Positions 1 to 5,791 are shown, numbered from the stretch's first letter. The stretch is 8,284 bases of DNA from an uncultured Verrucomicrobiota bacterium (GCA_913050205.1 CAJXAU010000054.1:1-8284); one strand, 5' to 3'. A program made the numbers and translations. Notes: generated from the letters alone by a model not told the origin.

Positions 1-1
1 G

Positions 2-1069
2 TCTCCAGTGATCTGGGGCAATCAGGTTTGGCTGACCACGGCCACGGCTGACGGGCGAAAGTTGTTCGCCATTTGCGTGGACAAGGACACCGGAAAACTT
101 ATTCACGATTTGCATTTGTTCGATGTGGCCAAGCCGATGCGGATCACGAAGGACAACACCTACGCGACGCCCACGCCGGTGATCACCGACGGCCGCGTGG
201 TGCTGCACTTTGGCACCTATGGCACGGCCTGTCTCGATACCGCCAGCGGCAGGGTGTTGTGGAAGCGGCGCGACCTAAATTGCGACCACGAGACGGGTGC
301 CGGCCCGGCCAGTTCGCCAACGCTGATCGGGGACAAGTTTGTGGTGCATGTGGACGGCCGAGACGTGCAGTACATCATCGCGTTGGATATCGCTACGGGG
401 AAGACGATTTGGAAAACGCCGCGCTCGCTCGATTACTCCTCGTTTCCCATTCACCACCGGAAGGCATACTGCATGCCGGCGCTGGTGCCGAGGGGTGAGG
501 GACAGCAACTCGTTAGCCCAGCAGGCCGCGGCCTGTACGCCTACGATCCGGAAACCGGAAGAGAGCTTTGGCACGTGCGACATCGGGGATGGTCCGTGGC
601 GCCGCGACCGGTGTCAGGCCATGGGCTTGTGTTTGCCACGGTGGATCGTGACCGACCGGAGTTGTGGGCCATCCGTCTAGACGGCAACGGTGACGTGACC
701 GACACGCACATTAAGTGGAAGTCGATCCGCAGCATGCCGCAGCGATGCTCGCCGTTGTTGGTGGGCGACCTATTGTTTGTTGTGAATCGCGGCGGTATCG
801 CGACCTGTCTCGAGGCCAAGACTGGCGAAGTCGTCTGGAAGGAGCGGCTTAAGGGCGCGTACTCGGCATCGCCAATCTACGCCGAGGGACGGATTTATTT
901 GTTCAATGAGGAGGGGTTGACCACGGTGATCCGGCCGACTCGCAAGCTCGAAGTCATCGCGAGTAATGCCCTGGCCAAGCAGCCGTTCATGGCGACGCCG
1001 GCAGTCGATGGCGATGCATTTATCATGCGCACCGGCGGCCACCTGTATCGCGTCGAGGAGGCCAAGTAG
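2..1069 (+). CDS. PQQ-like beta-propeller repeat protein, 5' end outside window
   Basis: The open frame runs in from the left edge. The GTG at position 8 is probably an internal Val, because the preceding codons continue a propeller strand reading SPVIWGNQVW. About 355 residues are visible. Blades recur as a strand, an A-x-D/L-x-x-T-G turn and then a Trp: ASGRVLWK, TGKTIWK, TGRELWH and TGEVVWK. 'SSPTLIGDKFVV'-like and 'ATPAVDGDAF'-like strands fall between them. This is the BamB/quinoprotein-dehydrogenase-like PQQ fold. No haem-binding CxxCH or dehydrogenase active-site segment is visible, so a structural or binding role is as likely as an enzymatic one. In known relatives such proteins are exported; the signal peptide, if any, lies upstream. 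The stop is followed five bases later by the thiE ATG, so the two are probably co-transcribed. Substrate unknown. Confidence 0.88.
   Translation, partial: SPVIWGNQVWLTTATADGRKLFAICVDKDTGKLIHDLHLFDVAKPMRITKDNTYATPTPVITDGRVVLHFGTYGTACLDTASGRVLWKRRDLNCDHETGAGPASSPTLIGDKFVVHVDGRDVQYIIALDIATGKTIWKTPRSLDYSSFPIHHRKAYCMPALVPRGEGQQLVSPAGRGLYAYDPETGRELWHVRHRGWSVAPRPVSGHGLVFATVDRDRPELWAIRLDGNGDVTDTHIKWKSIRSMPQRCSPLLVGDLLFVVNRGGIATCLEAKTGEVVWKERLKGAYSASPIYAEGRIYLFNEEGLTTVIRPTRKLEVIASNALAKQPFMATPAVDGDAFIMRTGGHLYRVEEAK
1055..1061 (+). promoter_or_regulatory. Ribosome binding site of thiE
   Basis: GAGGAGG lies within the last codons of the beta-propeller gene. It is 13 bases before the ATG at 1075 and 10 bases before the alternative TTG at 1072. 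The position supports translation of thiE from the same mRNA as the upstream gene. The spacing slightly favours the TTG, while codon preference favours the ATG. Confidence 0.55.
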
Positions 1070-1074
1070 TTTTG

Positions 1075-1725
1075 ATGAAGTCGCTGGCGGATTGTTTGCT
1101 GTATGCGTTCGTGGACTCGGCCTATCTCGACGGGCGCGACCCAGTCGAGATTGGCCGCCAGCTCTGCGAGGGAGGGGCGGATCTCGTTCAGCTTCGCGCG
1201 AAGGACTGGGACAGCGCCGAGGTGGCGCGCTTGGCCAAGCGCTTGGCTCCGGTCATGGCCGACGCCGGGGTGCGGCTGGTGGTCAACGATCATCCCGAGA
1301 TTGCCGCCGAGGCGGGCGCACCCACGGCGCACTTGGGGCAGGAGGATTTTTTCGACGCCGGGCACCGGCAGGTCGATGAGGTCAAACCAGACGGCACGAC
1401 GCTCGAGCTTGGCCTGAGCACTCACGCGCCGGATCAAGCCAAGCGTGCCTGTGATGCGGGGGCGGATTACGTGGCAATCGGCCCGGTGTTTGCCACGCCG
1501 ACCAAGCCGGGCCGGCCCGCCGTCACGCTGGAGTATGTCCGCTGGGCGGCGGCAAACATCGACCGGCCGTGGTTCGCGATCGGTGGAATCAACGAGGAGA
1601 ATCTCGCTGATGTGATCGCCGCCGGGGCGAGCCGGGTTTGCATCGTTTCGGCCATCCTGCGCGCGCCAGACGTGGCCGATGCTTGTCGTGCCTTCAAGGA
1701 GCGTCTACTCTCCTCGCCCGGTTAA
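1075..1725 (+). CDS. thiE: Thiamine-phosphate synthase (ThiE)
   Basis: The enzyme joins hydroxymethylpyrimidine diphosphate to the thiazole phosphate to give thiamine phosphate in the cytosol. The 216-residue product has normal family length and the TIM-barrel signature order: QLRAKD (about 39-44, the R-x-K diphosphate site), VNDHPEIA (about 69-76), AHLGQED (about 85-90), LSTH (about 114-117), GPVFATPTK (about 136-144), AIGGIN (about 168-173) and VSAI (about 191-194). These match TMP synthase well; the close relative TenI usually loses parts of the R-x-K and GPVF-T-K sites, which are present here. ATG at 1075 is preferred. A TTG directly before it (1072) is possible, since the purine-rich GAGGAGG at 1055-1061 is 10 bases from the TTG and 13 from the ATG. 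A 16-bp palindrome lies inside the gene at 1227-1242. A perfect 14-bp palindrome (1717-1730) covers the stop codon. Confidence 0.95.
   Translation: MKSLADCLLYAFVDSAYLDGRDPVEIGRQLCEGGADLVQLRAKDWDSAEVARLAKRLAPVMADAGVRLVVNDHPEIAAEAGAPTAHLGQEDFFDAGHRQVDEVKPDGTTLELGLSTHAPDQAKRACDAGADYVAIGPVFATPTKPGRPAVTLEYVRWAAANIDRPWFAIGGINEENLADVIAAGASRVCIVSAILRAPDVADACRAFKERLLSSPG
1227..1242. repeat. Dispersed palindrome, copy 1 (perfect 16 bp, inside thiE)
   Basis: GCGCTTGGCCAAGCGC is a perfect 16-bp palindrome that encodes A-R-L-A-K-R in thiE. The same 16 bases recur after the PfkB kinase gene at 2665-2680. Because it sits in a normal alpha-helix of the enzyme, it is compatible with protein function. Confidence 0.8.
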
Positions 1726-1730
1726 CCGGG
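1717..1730. repeat. Perfect 14-bp palindrome across the thiE stop codon
   Basis: CCCGGTTAACCGGG includes the thiE TAA (1723-1725). As RNA it could fold into a 5-bp CCCGG/CCGGG stem with a 4-base loop. No T-run follows, so it does not look like an intrinsic terminator. It may simply be chance. Confidence 0.5.
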
Positions 1731-1755
1731 ACTTCCCCTCAACTGAATTCACGAC

Positions 1756-2655
1756 ATGAGCCTACTTGTTTTTGGTTCCACCGCGCTGGACTCGATCAGC
1801 ACACCGAAGAAAAAGAACCCCCGCCTGCTGGGTGGCTCCGGTAGTCACGCCGCGGTGGCGGCGAGCTTCTTTGCATCTCCCAAGTTGATCGGCGTGGTCG
1901 GCACGGATTTTCCGCGCAAGTACATTACGCTGTTCAACAAACACAAAGTGAACCTCAAGGGCCTGAAGGTGCGCGAGGGCAAGACTTTCCACTGGGCTGG
2001 CGAGTATGAGGTGAACATGAACAACCGCCGCACGCTCAGCACGGAGATGGGAGTGGTCGAGGGGTATTCGCCGGTGTTGCCGGCGGCGCATCGCAAGGCG
2101 AAATACGTTCTGCTCGCCAATAACCCGCCTGGCGCCCAGGAGGCAATTATCGACCAGCTCGACAAGCCAAAGTTCATCGTGGCGGACACGATGGACCTGT
2201 GGATGAACATCGCGATGAACGACCTGCGCAGTCTCCTCAAGCGCGTGGACATGCTGGTACTCAACGACAGCGAGGCCCGGCAGTTGACCGGCGACGACAA
2301 CGTGGTGTCCGCACTCCCCAAACTACACAAACTCGGCCCGAAATATGTGATCGTTAAAAAGGGCGAACACGGGGCGATTCTTTCGTCGAAAAAAGGGCTG
2401 TTTGTCGCGCCGGCATTTCCGCTGTCGAAGGTGGAGGATCCGACCGGGGCCGGGGATTCATTCGTCGGTGCAATGGTCGGTTACCTTACGAAAACCGGTG
2501 GCTCGATCGATGCCAACATTCGCAAGGCGATCCTTTACGGAAGCGTTGTAGCCTCGTTTTGCTGCGAGGGTTTTGGGTTGAACCGCACGACTAAGACCAC
2601 ACGCACCGAGATCAACAAACGCCTCCGTGAGTTGGAAAAAATCACTCGCGTCTGA
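1756..2655 (+). CDS. PfkB/ribokinase-family sugar kinase
   Basis: This 299-residue protein is predicted to be a cytosolic kinase that phosphorylates a hydroxymethyl group of a sugar or nucleoside with ATP. It shows the family plan: an N-terminal strand LLVFGSTALDSI (3-14), the glycine-rich substrate segment GGSGSHAAVA (26-35, PfkB signature 1 region), LNDSEARQLTG (169-179), VKKGEHGA (200-207) and DPTGAGDSFVGA (228-239). The last is signature 2, forming the anion hole, with Asp234 the expected catalytic base. Length is typical. The substrate cannot be read from the sequence: the 75-105 segment (KTFHW through LSTEMGV) is specific to a subgroup I do not recognise by name. The ATG follows thiE by 30 bases with no recognisable Shine-Dalgarno. 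It is probably in the same transcription unit as thiE, and a link to thiamine metabolism is not supported. Confidence 0.9.
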   Translation: MSLLVFGSTALDSISTPKKKNPRLLGGSGSHAAVAASFFASPKLIGVVGTDFPRKYITLFNKHKVNLKGLKVREGKTFHWAGEYEVNMNNRRTLSTEMGVVEGYSPVLPAAHRKAKYVLLANNPPGAQEAIIDQLDKPKFIVADTMDLWMNIAMNDLRSLLKRVDMLVLNDSEARQLTGDDNVVSALPKLHKLGPKYVIVKKGEHGAILSSKKGLFVAPAFPLSKVEDPTGAGDSFVGAMVGYLTKTGGSIDANIRKAILYGSVVASFCCEGFGLNRTTKTTRTEINKRLRELEKITRV

Positions 2656-2664
2656 GGCGGGAGA

Positions 2665-2680
2665 GCGCTTGGCCAAGCGC
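2665..2680. repeat. Dispersed palindrome, copy 2 (perfect 16 bp, between convergent genes)
   Basis: GCGCTTGGCCAAGCGC sits 10 bases after the kinase stop and 17 bases before the end of the peroxiredoxin gene. As RNA it could form a 6-bp stem (GCGCTT/AAGCGC) with a GGCC loop in either direction. The location suits a bidirectional 3'-end structure, but there is no U-tract on either side, so terminator function is a guess. The 41-bp gap (2656-2696) holds nothing else recognisable. Confidence 0.8.
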
Positions 2681-2696
2681 GGTTAATTCACCCAAT

Positions 2697-3185
2697 TCAA
2701 CCACCCAGATCGCTCAGTGCTTCCAACACTTCGTTGGCGTGGTTGGCGACTTTGACCTTGGGCCAGACTTTTTGGACGACTCCGTTGGCGTCGATTAGAA
2801 AAGTCATCCGCTTGATGCCAAGGAAGGTTCGCCCCATGAATTTTTTCTGCCCCCACACGCCATAGGCTTCGCAGATGGACTTGTCTTCATCGGCGATCAA
2901 CGTGAATGGGAGACCAAACTTCTCAATGAACTTGTCGTGTTTCGCCGCCGAGTCCGCGCTGACCCCGAGTACGACCGCATTGTTCGAAGTGATCGCCTCA
3001 TGGGCGTCGCGGAATCCGCACGCTTCCTTGTTGCAGCCGGGCGTGTTGTCTTTTGGATAAAAATAGAGCACGACCGTTTGGCCGCGAAACTGGCCCAGCG
3101 AAACCTCGCCGCCGCCACTCGTGGGCGCGGTGAAGTCCGGTGCCGTGTCGCCCTCGTTCACAATCAATTCAGCATTGGCTGCCAT
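2697..3185 (-). CDS. bcp: Thioredoxin-dependent peroxiredoxin, Bcp/PrxQ type
   Basis: A cytosolic thiol peroxidase that reduces hydrogen peroxide and organic peroxides using thioredoxin. The 162-residue form starts at ATG 3185 (MAANAEL) and has the usual Bcp length. Visible features are GDTAPDF near residue 12, then YFYPKDNTPGC-NKEACGFRD with peroxidatic Cys51 and the resolving-type Cys56 five residues later. Then come DEDKSICEAYGVWG (about 99-112), FMGRTF and an R-x-TFLID segment with the conserved Arg. A longer form from GTG 3251 adds 22 residues; it has a good AGGGAG site eight bases upstream, but the extra residues are not part of the family. The shorter form leaves a 99-bp divergent promoter region with the TPR gene, so I prefer it. 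The gene converges on the PfkB kinase. Confidence 0.93.
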   Translation of the reverse strand: MAANAELIVNEGDTAPDFTAPTSGGGEVSLGQFRGQTVVLYFYPKDNTPGCNKEACGFRDAHEAITSNNAVVLGVSADSAAKHDKFIEKFGLPFTLIADEDKSICEAYGVWGQKKFMGRTFLGIKRMTFLIDANGVVQKVWPKVKVANHANEVLEALSDLGG

Positions 3186-3205
3186 GTCGCAGGGAGCGTC
3201 CGCCA

Positions 3206-3219
3206 GCGCTTGGCCAAGG
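3206..3219. repeat. Dispersed palindrome, copy 3 (one arm imperfect)
   Basis: GCGCTTGGCCAAGG keeps the 10-bp perfect core CTTGGCCAAG (3209-3218), but its right outer arm is changed. It lies just upstream of the preferred peroxiredoxin start, or inside the coding region if the longer GTG start is used. Confidence 0.65.
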
Positions 3220-3284
3220 TCAATCCCTGCCGCAAAAAACCTTGCCGCCACTTGGTTGGCTCCCTAGAAAAACACCGAGGCTTT

Positions 3285-4229
3285 ATGGCAGGGACACCGG
3301 ACAATGCCGAGGCGGCTGAATTGCATCAGGTCAGCGTGGAGTTTTGGCTCAGTGGCCGCCGCGATGAGGCATTGCTGGCGTTTCGGCAGGCGCTTGGCGG
3401 GGAGTCGGATGCAATCGCGCTGCAGTTGCGTGACTCGCTGCCCAACTCTTACGAGAACCCGGATGCCACGCCGGATCGCCCGATCAATCTTCAGCAACAA
3501 AACGCATTCGCCGCCTACCGCAACACGGTTCGCATGGCGACCGACGATGCGCGTGCGTGGTTCAACGTCGGCCTGACACACGAGAAGGAGGCTCGCGAGG
3601 CGGAGGCGCGGCAGGCGTTTGAGGAATCGTTCAAGAGTTATCATCGCAACCTCGCTGCCAAGGCGTTGCAGGGTGCCGCCCCGGAGGTGGCGCTTGAGTT
3701 GTGCCGCCGCGTGGTGGAAATCGACGAGCGTGATGCCAAGGCGTGGATCAATCTCGGTGCGGCGCTGGGCCAGATGCAGCAGCATGATGAGGAGCTTGAG
3801 GCGTATCGAAAGGCGATCGACATCGCCCCGAAATATGCGGAGGCGTGGTATAACCTTGGCGTGGCCCGGGCGCGTCAGGAGCAGGACGCCGAGGCGATTC
3901 ACGCATACAAACAGGCGCTGATCCTCTCACCAAAGTTCGCCAAGGCTTGGTTTAACCTTGGTGTGTTGCAGGGCAAACTTGGCAATCCGCAGGAGAAGCT
4001 GCGCTCGTACCGCAAGGCGGTTGAGGCCGACCACAATTTCGGTGAGGCGTGGCACAATCTTGGCGTGTTGTACAATGCCTTTGGCAAGGCGGAGGAGGGG
4101 CGGGATGCGTTTGATCGAGCGCGAAAGTTGTTGAACCCGAAGTTGCGCGTGGCGGAGTCGATCGAGTTTAAGTCTGCCACCACGCCGGACGGTGCGCCTG
4201 ACCGACCAACCGCAGCCCCTCCACCGTGA
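3285..4229 (+). CDS. TPR-repeat protein
   Basis: A 314-residue protein made almost wholly of tetratricopeptide repeats, which form helical scaffolds for protein-protein contact. Four 34-residue repeats run in perfect tandem: 151-184, 185-218, 219-252 and 253-286. Each opens with the pattern A-x-A-W-x-N-L-G (or G-E-A-W) and has A/Y at the helix-B positions. A fifth unit lies at 89-122 (ARAWFNVG) and a shorter 28-residue unit at 123-150. A degenerate N-terminal repeat may lie around 12-40. No signal peptide or membrane segment is seen, so it is probably cytosolic. ATG 3285 is chosen with GAGG four bases upstream; longer readings of this frame run antisense through the peroxiredoxin gene. The last 20 residues, ending in TAAPPP, are encoded over the end of coaX. 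Partner unknown. Confidence 0.9.
   Translation: MAGTPDNAEAAELHQVSVEFWLSGRRDEALLAFRQALGGESDAIALQLRDSLPNSYENPDATPDRPINLQQQNAFAAYRNTVRMATDDARAWFNVGLTHEKEAREAEARQAFEESFKSYHRNLAAKALQGAAPEVALELCRRVVEIDERDAKAWINLGAALGQMQQHDEELEAYRKAIDIAPKYAEAWYNLGVARARQEQDAEAIHAYKQALILSPKFAKAWFNLGVLQGKLGNPQEKLRSYRKAVEADHNFGEAWHNLGVLYNAFGKAEEGRDAFDRARKLLNPKLRVAESIEFKSATTPDGAPDRPTAAPPP
3735..4142 (+). repeat. Four tandem 102-bp units encoding TPR repeats
   Basis: Four in-frame units of 102 bases (34 codons) follow without gap: 3735-3836, 3837-3938, 3939-4040 and 4041-4142. Conservation is at protein level (A-x-A-W-x-N-L-G at each start) and weak in DNA. This indicates old duplication and not recent slippage. Confidence 0.8.
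4168..4229. other. 62-bp tail-to-tail overlap of TPR gene and coaX
   Basis: The coaX stop (complement of 4168-4170) lies inside the TPR gene, and the TPR stop (4227-4229) lies inside coaX. The coaX side encodes its conserved C-terminal region, including VDPLLTVEGLRL. The TPR side encodes a low-complexity Pro/Ala/Asp tail beyond the last repeat. The coaX side is therefore the constrained one. No room remains for a separate terminator between the genes. Confidence 0.85.
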
Positions 4230-4944
4230 GCAACGGATCGACGTGCCGGATGGTCGGCATCTTTTCCGCCATCAACGAGGCGTAGCCGCCGGTTGCCACC
4301 ACCGGGAGTTTTCGGGCGCCCAATTCTTTTTTCAATTGTGCGAGCAGCTCGGCGATCAGCCCGCGATAGCCCAGCACGGCACCGCTTAACATCGCCTGTT
4401 CCGTGTTTTTGCCAACGATCGTTTTCGGTTCGGCGATCCGGATGCGTGGTAGTAGCGCGGTTTTATCGTGCAGATAATCGGTCATCGCGGCGAGGCCGGG
4501 CGCAATGATGCCACCGGTGTAGTTTTGTTTGGCATCGACGACGTCAAACGTCACTGCGGTGCCGAAGTCTACCACGACCACCGGGCTGCCGAATCGTGCC
4601 TGTGCAGCGATGGCGTTCGCCAGACGGTCTGCGCCTATTGTTCCCGGCTTGGGATAATCGATCCCGATGCCGACCACGGTCTTTGGCGTGAGTTGCAGCG
4701 CTGGGCAGTTCCACTGCGTGCGGAGCAGTTGCTTCAGAGGGGTGTTCAGCTTTGGCACGACGCTACAAAAAACGGCGCCGACGAAGGAGGTGCGCTTGGC
4801 AAAGCGCAGCAATCTGGCCAAGTGCAATTCCGCTTGGCCAAGCGCGAGGGCATCGCTCGGGAATGTTACGTCGGCCACCACGCGGGAGTTGTCCGCCGCC
4901 GCGGCGTGCGTGTGCGTGTTGCCAATGTCCACCAACAGAACCAC
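4168..4944 (-). CDS. coaX: Type III pantothenate kinase (CoaX)
   Basis: Phosphorylates pantothenate with ATP, the first step of CoA synthesis; the type III enzymes are known to lack feedback inhibition by CoA. Motifs of the ASKHA fold appear in order: VDIGNT (phosphate 1), PKPGTIGADRLAN (pantothenate site, GADR), VVVDFGTAVTFDVVD (phosphate 2), GGIIAPGL, ATGGYA and the C-terminal HVDPLLTVEGLRL. The start is uncertain. A TTG at 4980 gives 270 residues, but GTG at 4944 places DIGNT at the usual distance from the N-terminus and gives a family-typical 258, so I use it. Neither has a clear Shine-Dalgarno. The strand after DIGNT is unusually Ala/His rich (HTHAAAAD). The gene stands alone, not beside birA as in many genomes, and its last 62 bases overlap the TPR gene tail to tail. 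Confidence 0.93.
   Translation of the reverse strand: MVLLVDIGNTHTHAAAADNSRVVADVTFPSDALALGQAELHLARLLRFAKRTSFVGAVFCSVVPKLNTPLKQLLRTQWNCPALQLTPKTVVGIGIDYPKPGTIGADRLANAIAAQARFGSPVVVVDFGTAVTFDVVDAKQNYTGGIIAPGLAAMTDYLHDKTALLPRIRIAEPKTIVGKNTEQAMLSGAVLGYRGLIAELLAQLKKELGARKLPVVATGGYASLMAEKMPTIRHVDPLLTVEGLRLVGQAHRPAWWQT
4792..4807. repeat. Dispersed palindrome, copy 4 (one mismatch, in coaX)
   Basis: GCGCTTGGCAAAGCGC differs from the perfect 16-mer by a single base. It lies in the coaX segment encoding the helix near L-R-F-A-K-R. Confidence 0.6.
4814..4825. repeat. Dispersed palindrome, degraded copy 5 (in coaX)
   Basis: CTGGCCAAGTGC matches the right part of the element with a changed left arm. Its centre is about 18 bases from that of the copy at 4792 and about 20 bases from the copy at 4831, so three copies sit in a row within 53 bases. 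Confidence 0.4.
4831..4844. repeat. Dispersed palindrome, copy 6 (perfect 14 bp, in coaX)
   Basis: CGCTTGGCCAAGCG is a perfect 14-bp palindrome. It encodes A-L-G-Q-A on the coaX strand, in the region expected to be a helix after the first beta strands. Confidence 0.75.
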
Positions 4945-4999
4945 ACGGCCTGAGCTACCCGCAGCACACTGAAGTTTCAAGGGCGAAGTTACCGAGCAT

Positions 5000-5013
5000 C
5001 ACTTGGCCAGGCG
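5000..5013. repeat. Dispersed palindrome, degraded copy 7 (coaX-thrH gap)
   Basis: CACTTGGCCAGGCG keeps CTTGGCCA with altered arms. It lies in the 144-bp divergent region between the preferred coaX start and thrH (4945-5088). I see no convincing promoter pair or terminator in that region. Confidence 0.4.
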
Positions 5014-5070
5014 CGATTGGACTTGATTGATCCCGCAGTGGCACGGAAAACAGTCCGCGCCATTCCTGCT

Positions 5071-5077
5071 AAGGGGG
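5071..5077 (+). promoter_or_regulatory. Ribosome binding site deciding the thrH start
   Basis: AAGGGGG lies 11 bases before ATG 5089. It supports that start over the TTG at 5017, which would add 24 residues unlike the family. Confidence 0.6.
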
Positions 5078-5088
5078 CGCATAAAAAC

Positions 5089-5703
5089 ATGAAGCAGCAA
5101 ACCATAGTCACACTGGATCTCGAGGGCGTGCTTGTGCCGGAGATCTGGATCGCGTTCGCCGAGAAGACCGGAATTGAGAAGCTCAAGCTGACGACTCGCG
5201 ACATCCCGGATTACGATGAGTTGATGACTGGGCGGCTCGCGATCCTGAATGAAAACGGGCTGAAGTTGGCGGATATTCAGGAGGTGATCGGCACACTGTC
5301 GCCGCTTGAGGGGGCGAAGGCTTTCCTCGATGAGTTGCGGTCGATCACGCAGGTGGTGATCCTGTCGGATACTTTTTTGGAGTTCGCCAAGCCACTGATG
5401 GAGCAGCTCGCCTGGCCGACGATTTTTTGCCACGACTTGGAGATCGACGGGGAAGGGCGGGTGGCCCATTACCGGCTGCGCCAGCCGGATCAGAAACGCA
5501 AGGCGGTGGCGGCTTTTCGCAGCCTGAATTACCGGGTGATCGCCGCCGGAGACTCATACAATGACACGACCATGCTGGGCGAGGCGGACACCGGTTTCCT
5601 GTTCCGCTCGCCGGATAATGTAAAGGCGGAGTTCCCACAATTCCGATCCGCTGAGAAGTACGACGAGTTGATGGGACTGATTCGGGGGGAGTTGGCCGGA
5701 TAA
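5089..5703 (+). CDS. thrH: Phosphoserine phosphatase / homoserine phosphotransferase ThrH
   Basis: A cytosolic HAD-superfamily enzyme. In Pseudomonas the family member ThrH hydrolyses phosphoserine and can pass the phosphate to homoserine, linking serine and threonine synthesis. The 204-residue product is almost exactly the family length. Motif I reads LDLEGVLVPEIWIAFAEKTG (9-28); the D-x-E form, with nucleophile Asp10 and Glu12 in place of the usual second Asp, is the ThrH hallmark. The neighbouring TTRDIPDYDELM (35-46) is also characteristic. Motif II is ILSDTF (Ser93), the motif III lysine lies in QKRKAV (135-140), and motif IV is AAGDSYNDTTML (152-163). Ordinary SerB differs in motif I and the cap. 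The gene stands alone, divergent from coaX and followed by the korA control region. The phosphotransfer activity is inferred from family membership. Confidence 0.95.
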   Translation: MKQQTIVTLDLEGVLVPEIWIAFAEKTGIEKLKLTTRDIPDYDELMTGRLAILNENGLKLADIQEVIGTLSPLEGAKAFLDELRSITQVVILSDTFLEFAKPLMEQLAWPTIFCHDLEIDGEGRVAHYRLRQPDQKRKAVAAFRSLNYRVIAAGDSYNDTTMLGEADTGFLFRSPDNVKAEFPQFRSAEKYDELMGLIRGELAG

Positions 5704-5737
5704 GGTCGTGTGGGCGGTGCGGATACAATTTTTTTCA

Positions 5738-5758
5738 TCAATCGCCATAATCGATTGA
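5738..5758. promoter_or_regulatory. Inverted repeat overlapping the korA -35 box, candidate operator
   Basis: TCAATCG (5738-5744) and CGATTGA (5752-5758) are perfect 7-bp arms separated by 7 bases. The right arm overlaps TTGACA at 5755-5760. A dimeric repressor bound here would block RNA polymerase. No regulator gene is adjacent and no known family is recognised. Confidence 0.4.
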
Positions 5759-5782
5759 CACCGGAAAAGGCGGTGCTACTTT
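5755..5782 (+). promoter_or_regulatory. Candidate sigma-70-type promoter of korAB
   Basis: A perfect TTGACA (5755-5760) is followed after 16 bases by TACTTT (5777-5782), preceded by TGC (5774-5776) as in an extended -10. The -10 matches TATAAT at only three of six positions. It is the best promoter in the 137-bp thrH-korA gap and would give a leader of roughly 50 bases. Confidence 0.5.
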
Positions 5783-5791
5783 CGCCGGCGG

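Noticed and set aside
895..1437. Minus-strand open frame spanning the beta-propeller/thiE junction
   Set aside because: It crosses two genes on the other strand that are both well supported, and its translation shows no recognisable domain.
2937..3284. N-terminal extension of the TPR reading frame across the peroxiredoxin gene
   Set aside because: This part of the frame is antisense to the conserved Bcp coding sequence, has no TPR character, and the repeats begin only after ATG 3285.
3186..3284. Promoter for the TPR gene (TTGCCG 3242-3247, TAGAAA 3265-3270, 17-bp spacing)
   Set aside because: Each box matches the consensus at only four of six positions and the -10 lies about 15 bases from the ATG. 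Too weak to list as a feature.
3264..3902. Minus-strand open frame opposite the TPR gene
   Set aside because: Leu/Arg-rich mirror of TPR codons with no family signature.
5017..5088. Upstream TTG start adding 24 residues to ThrH
   Set aside because: The extra residues are absent from the family, and a good ribosome binding site precedes ATG 5089.
5704..5735. Intrinsic terminator of thrH at the T7 run (5729-5735)
   Set aside because: No convincing GC-rich stem precedes the T-run.
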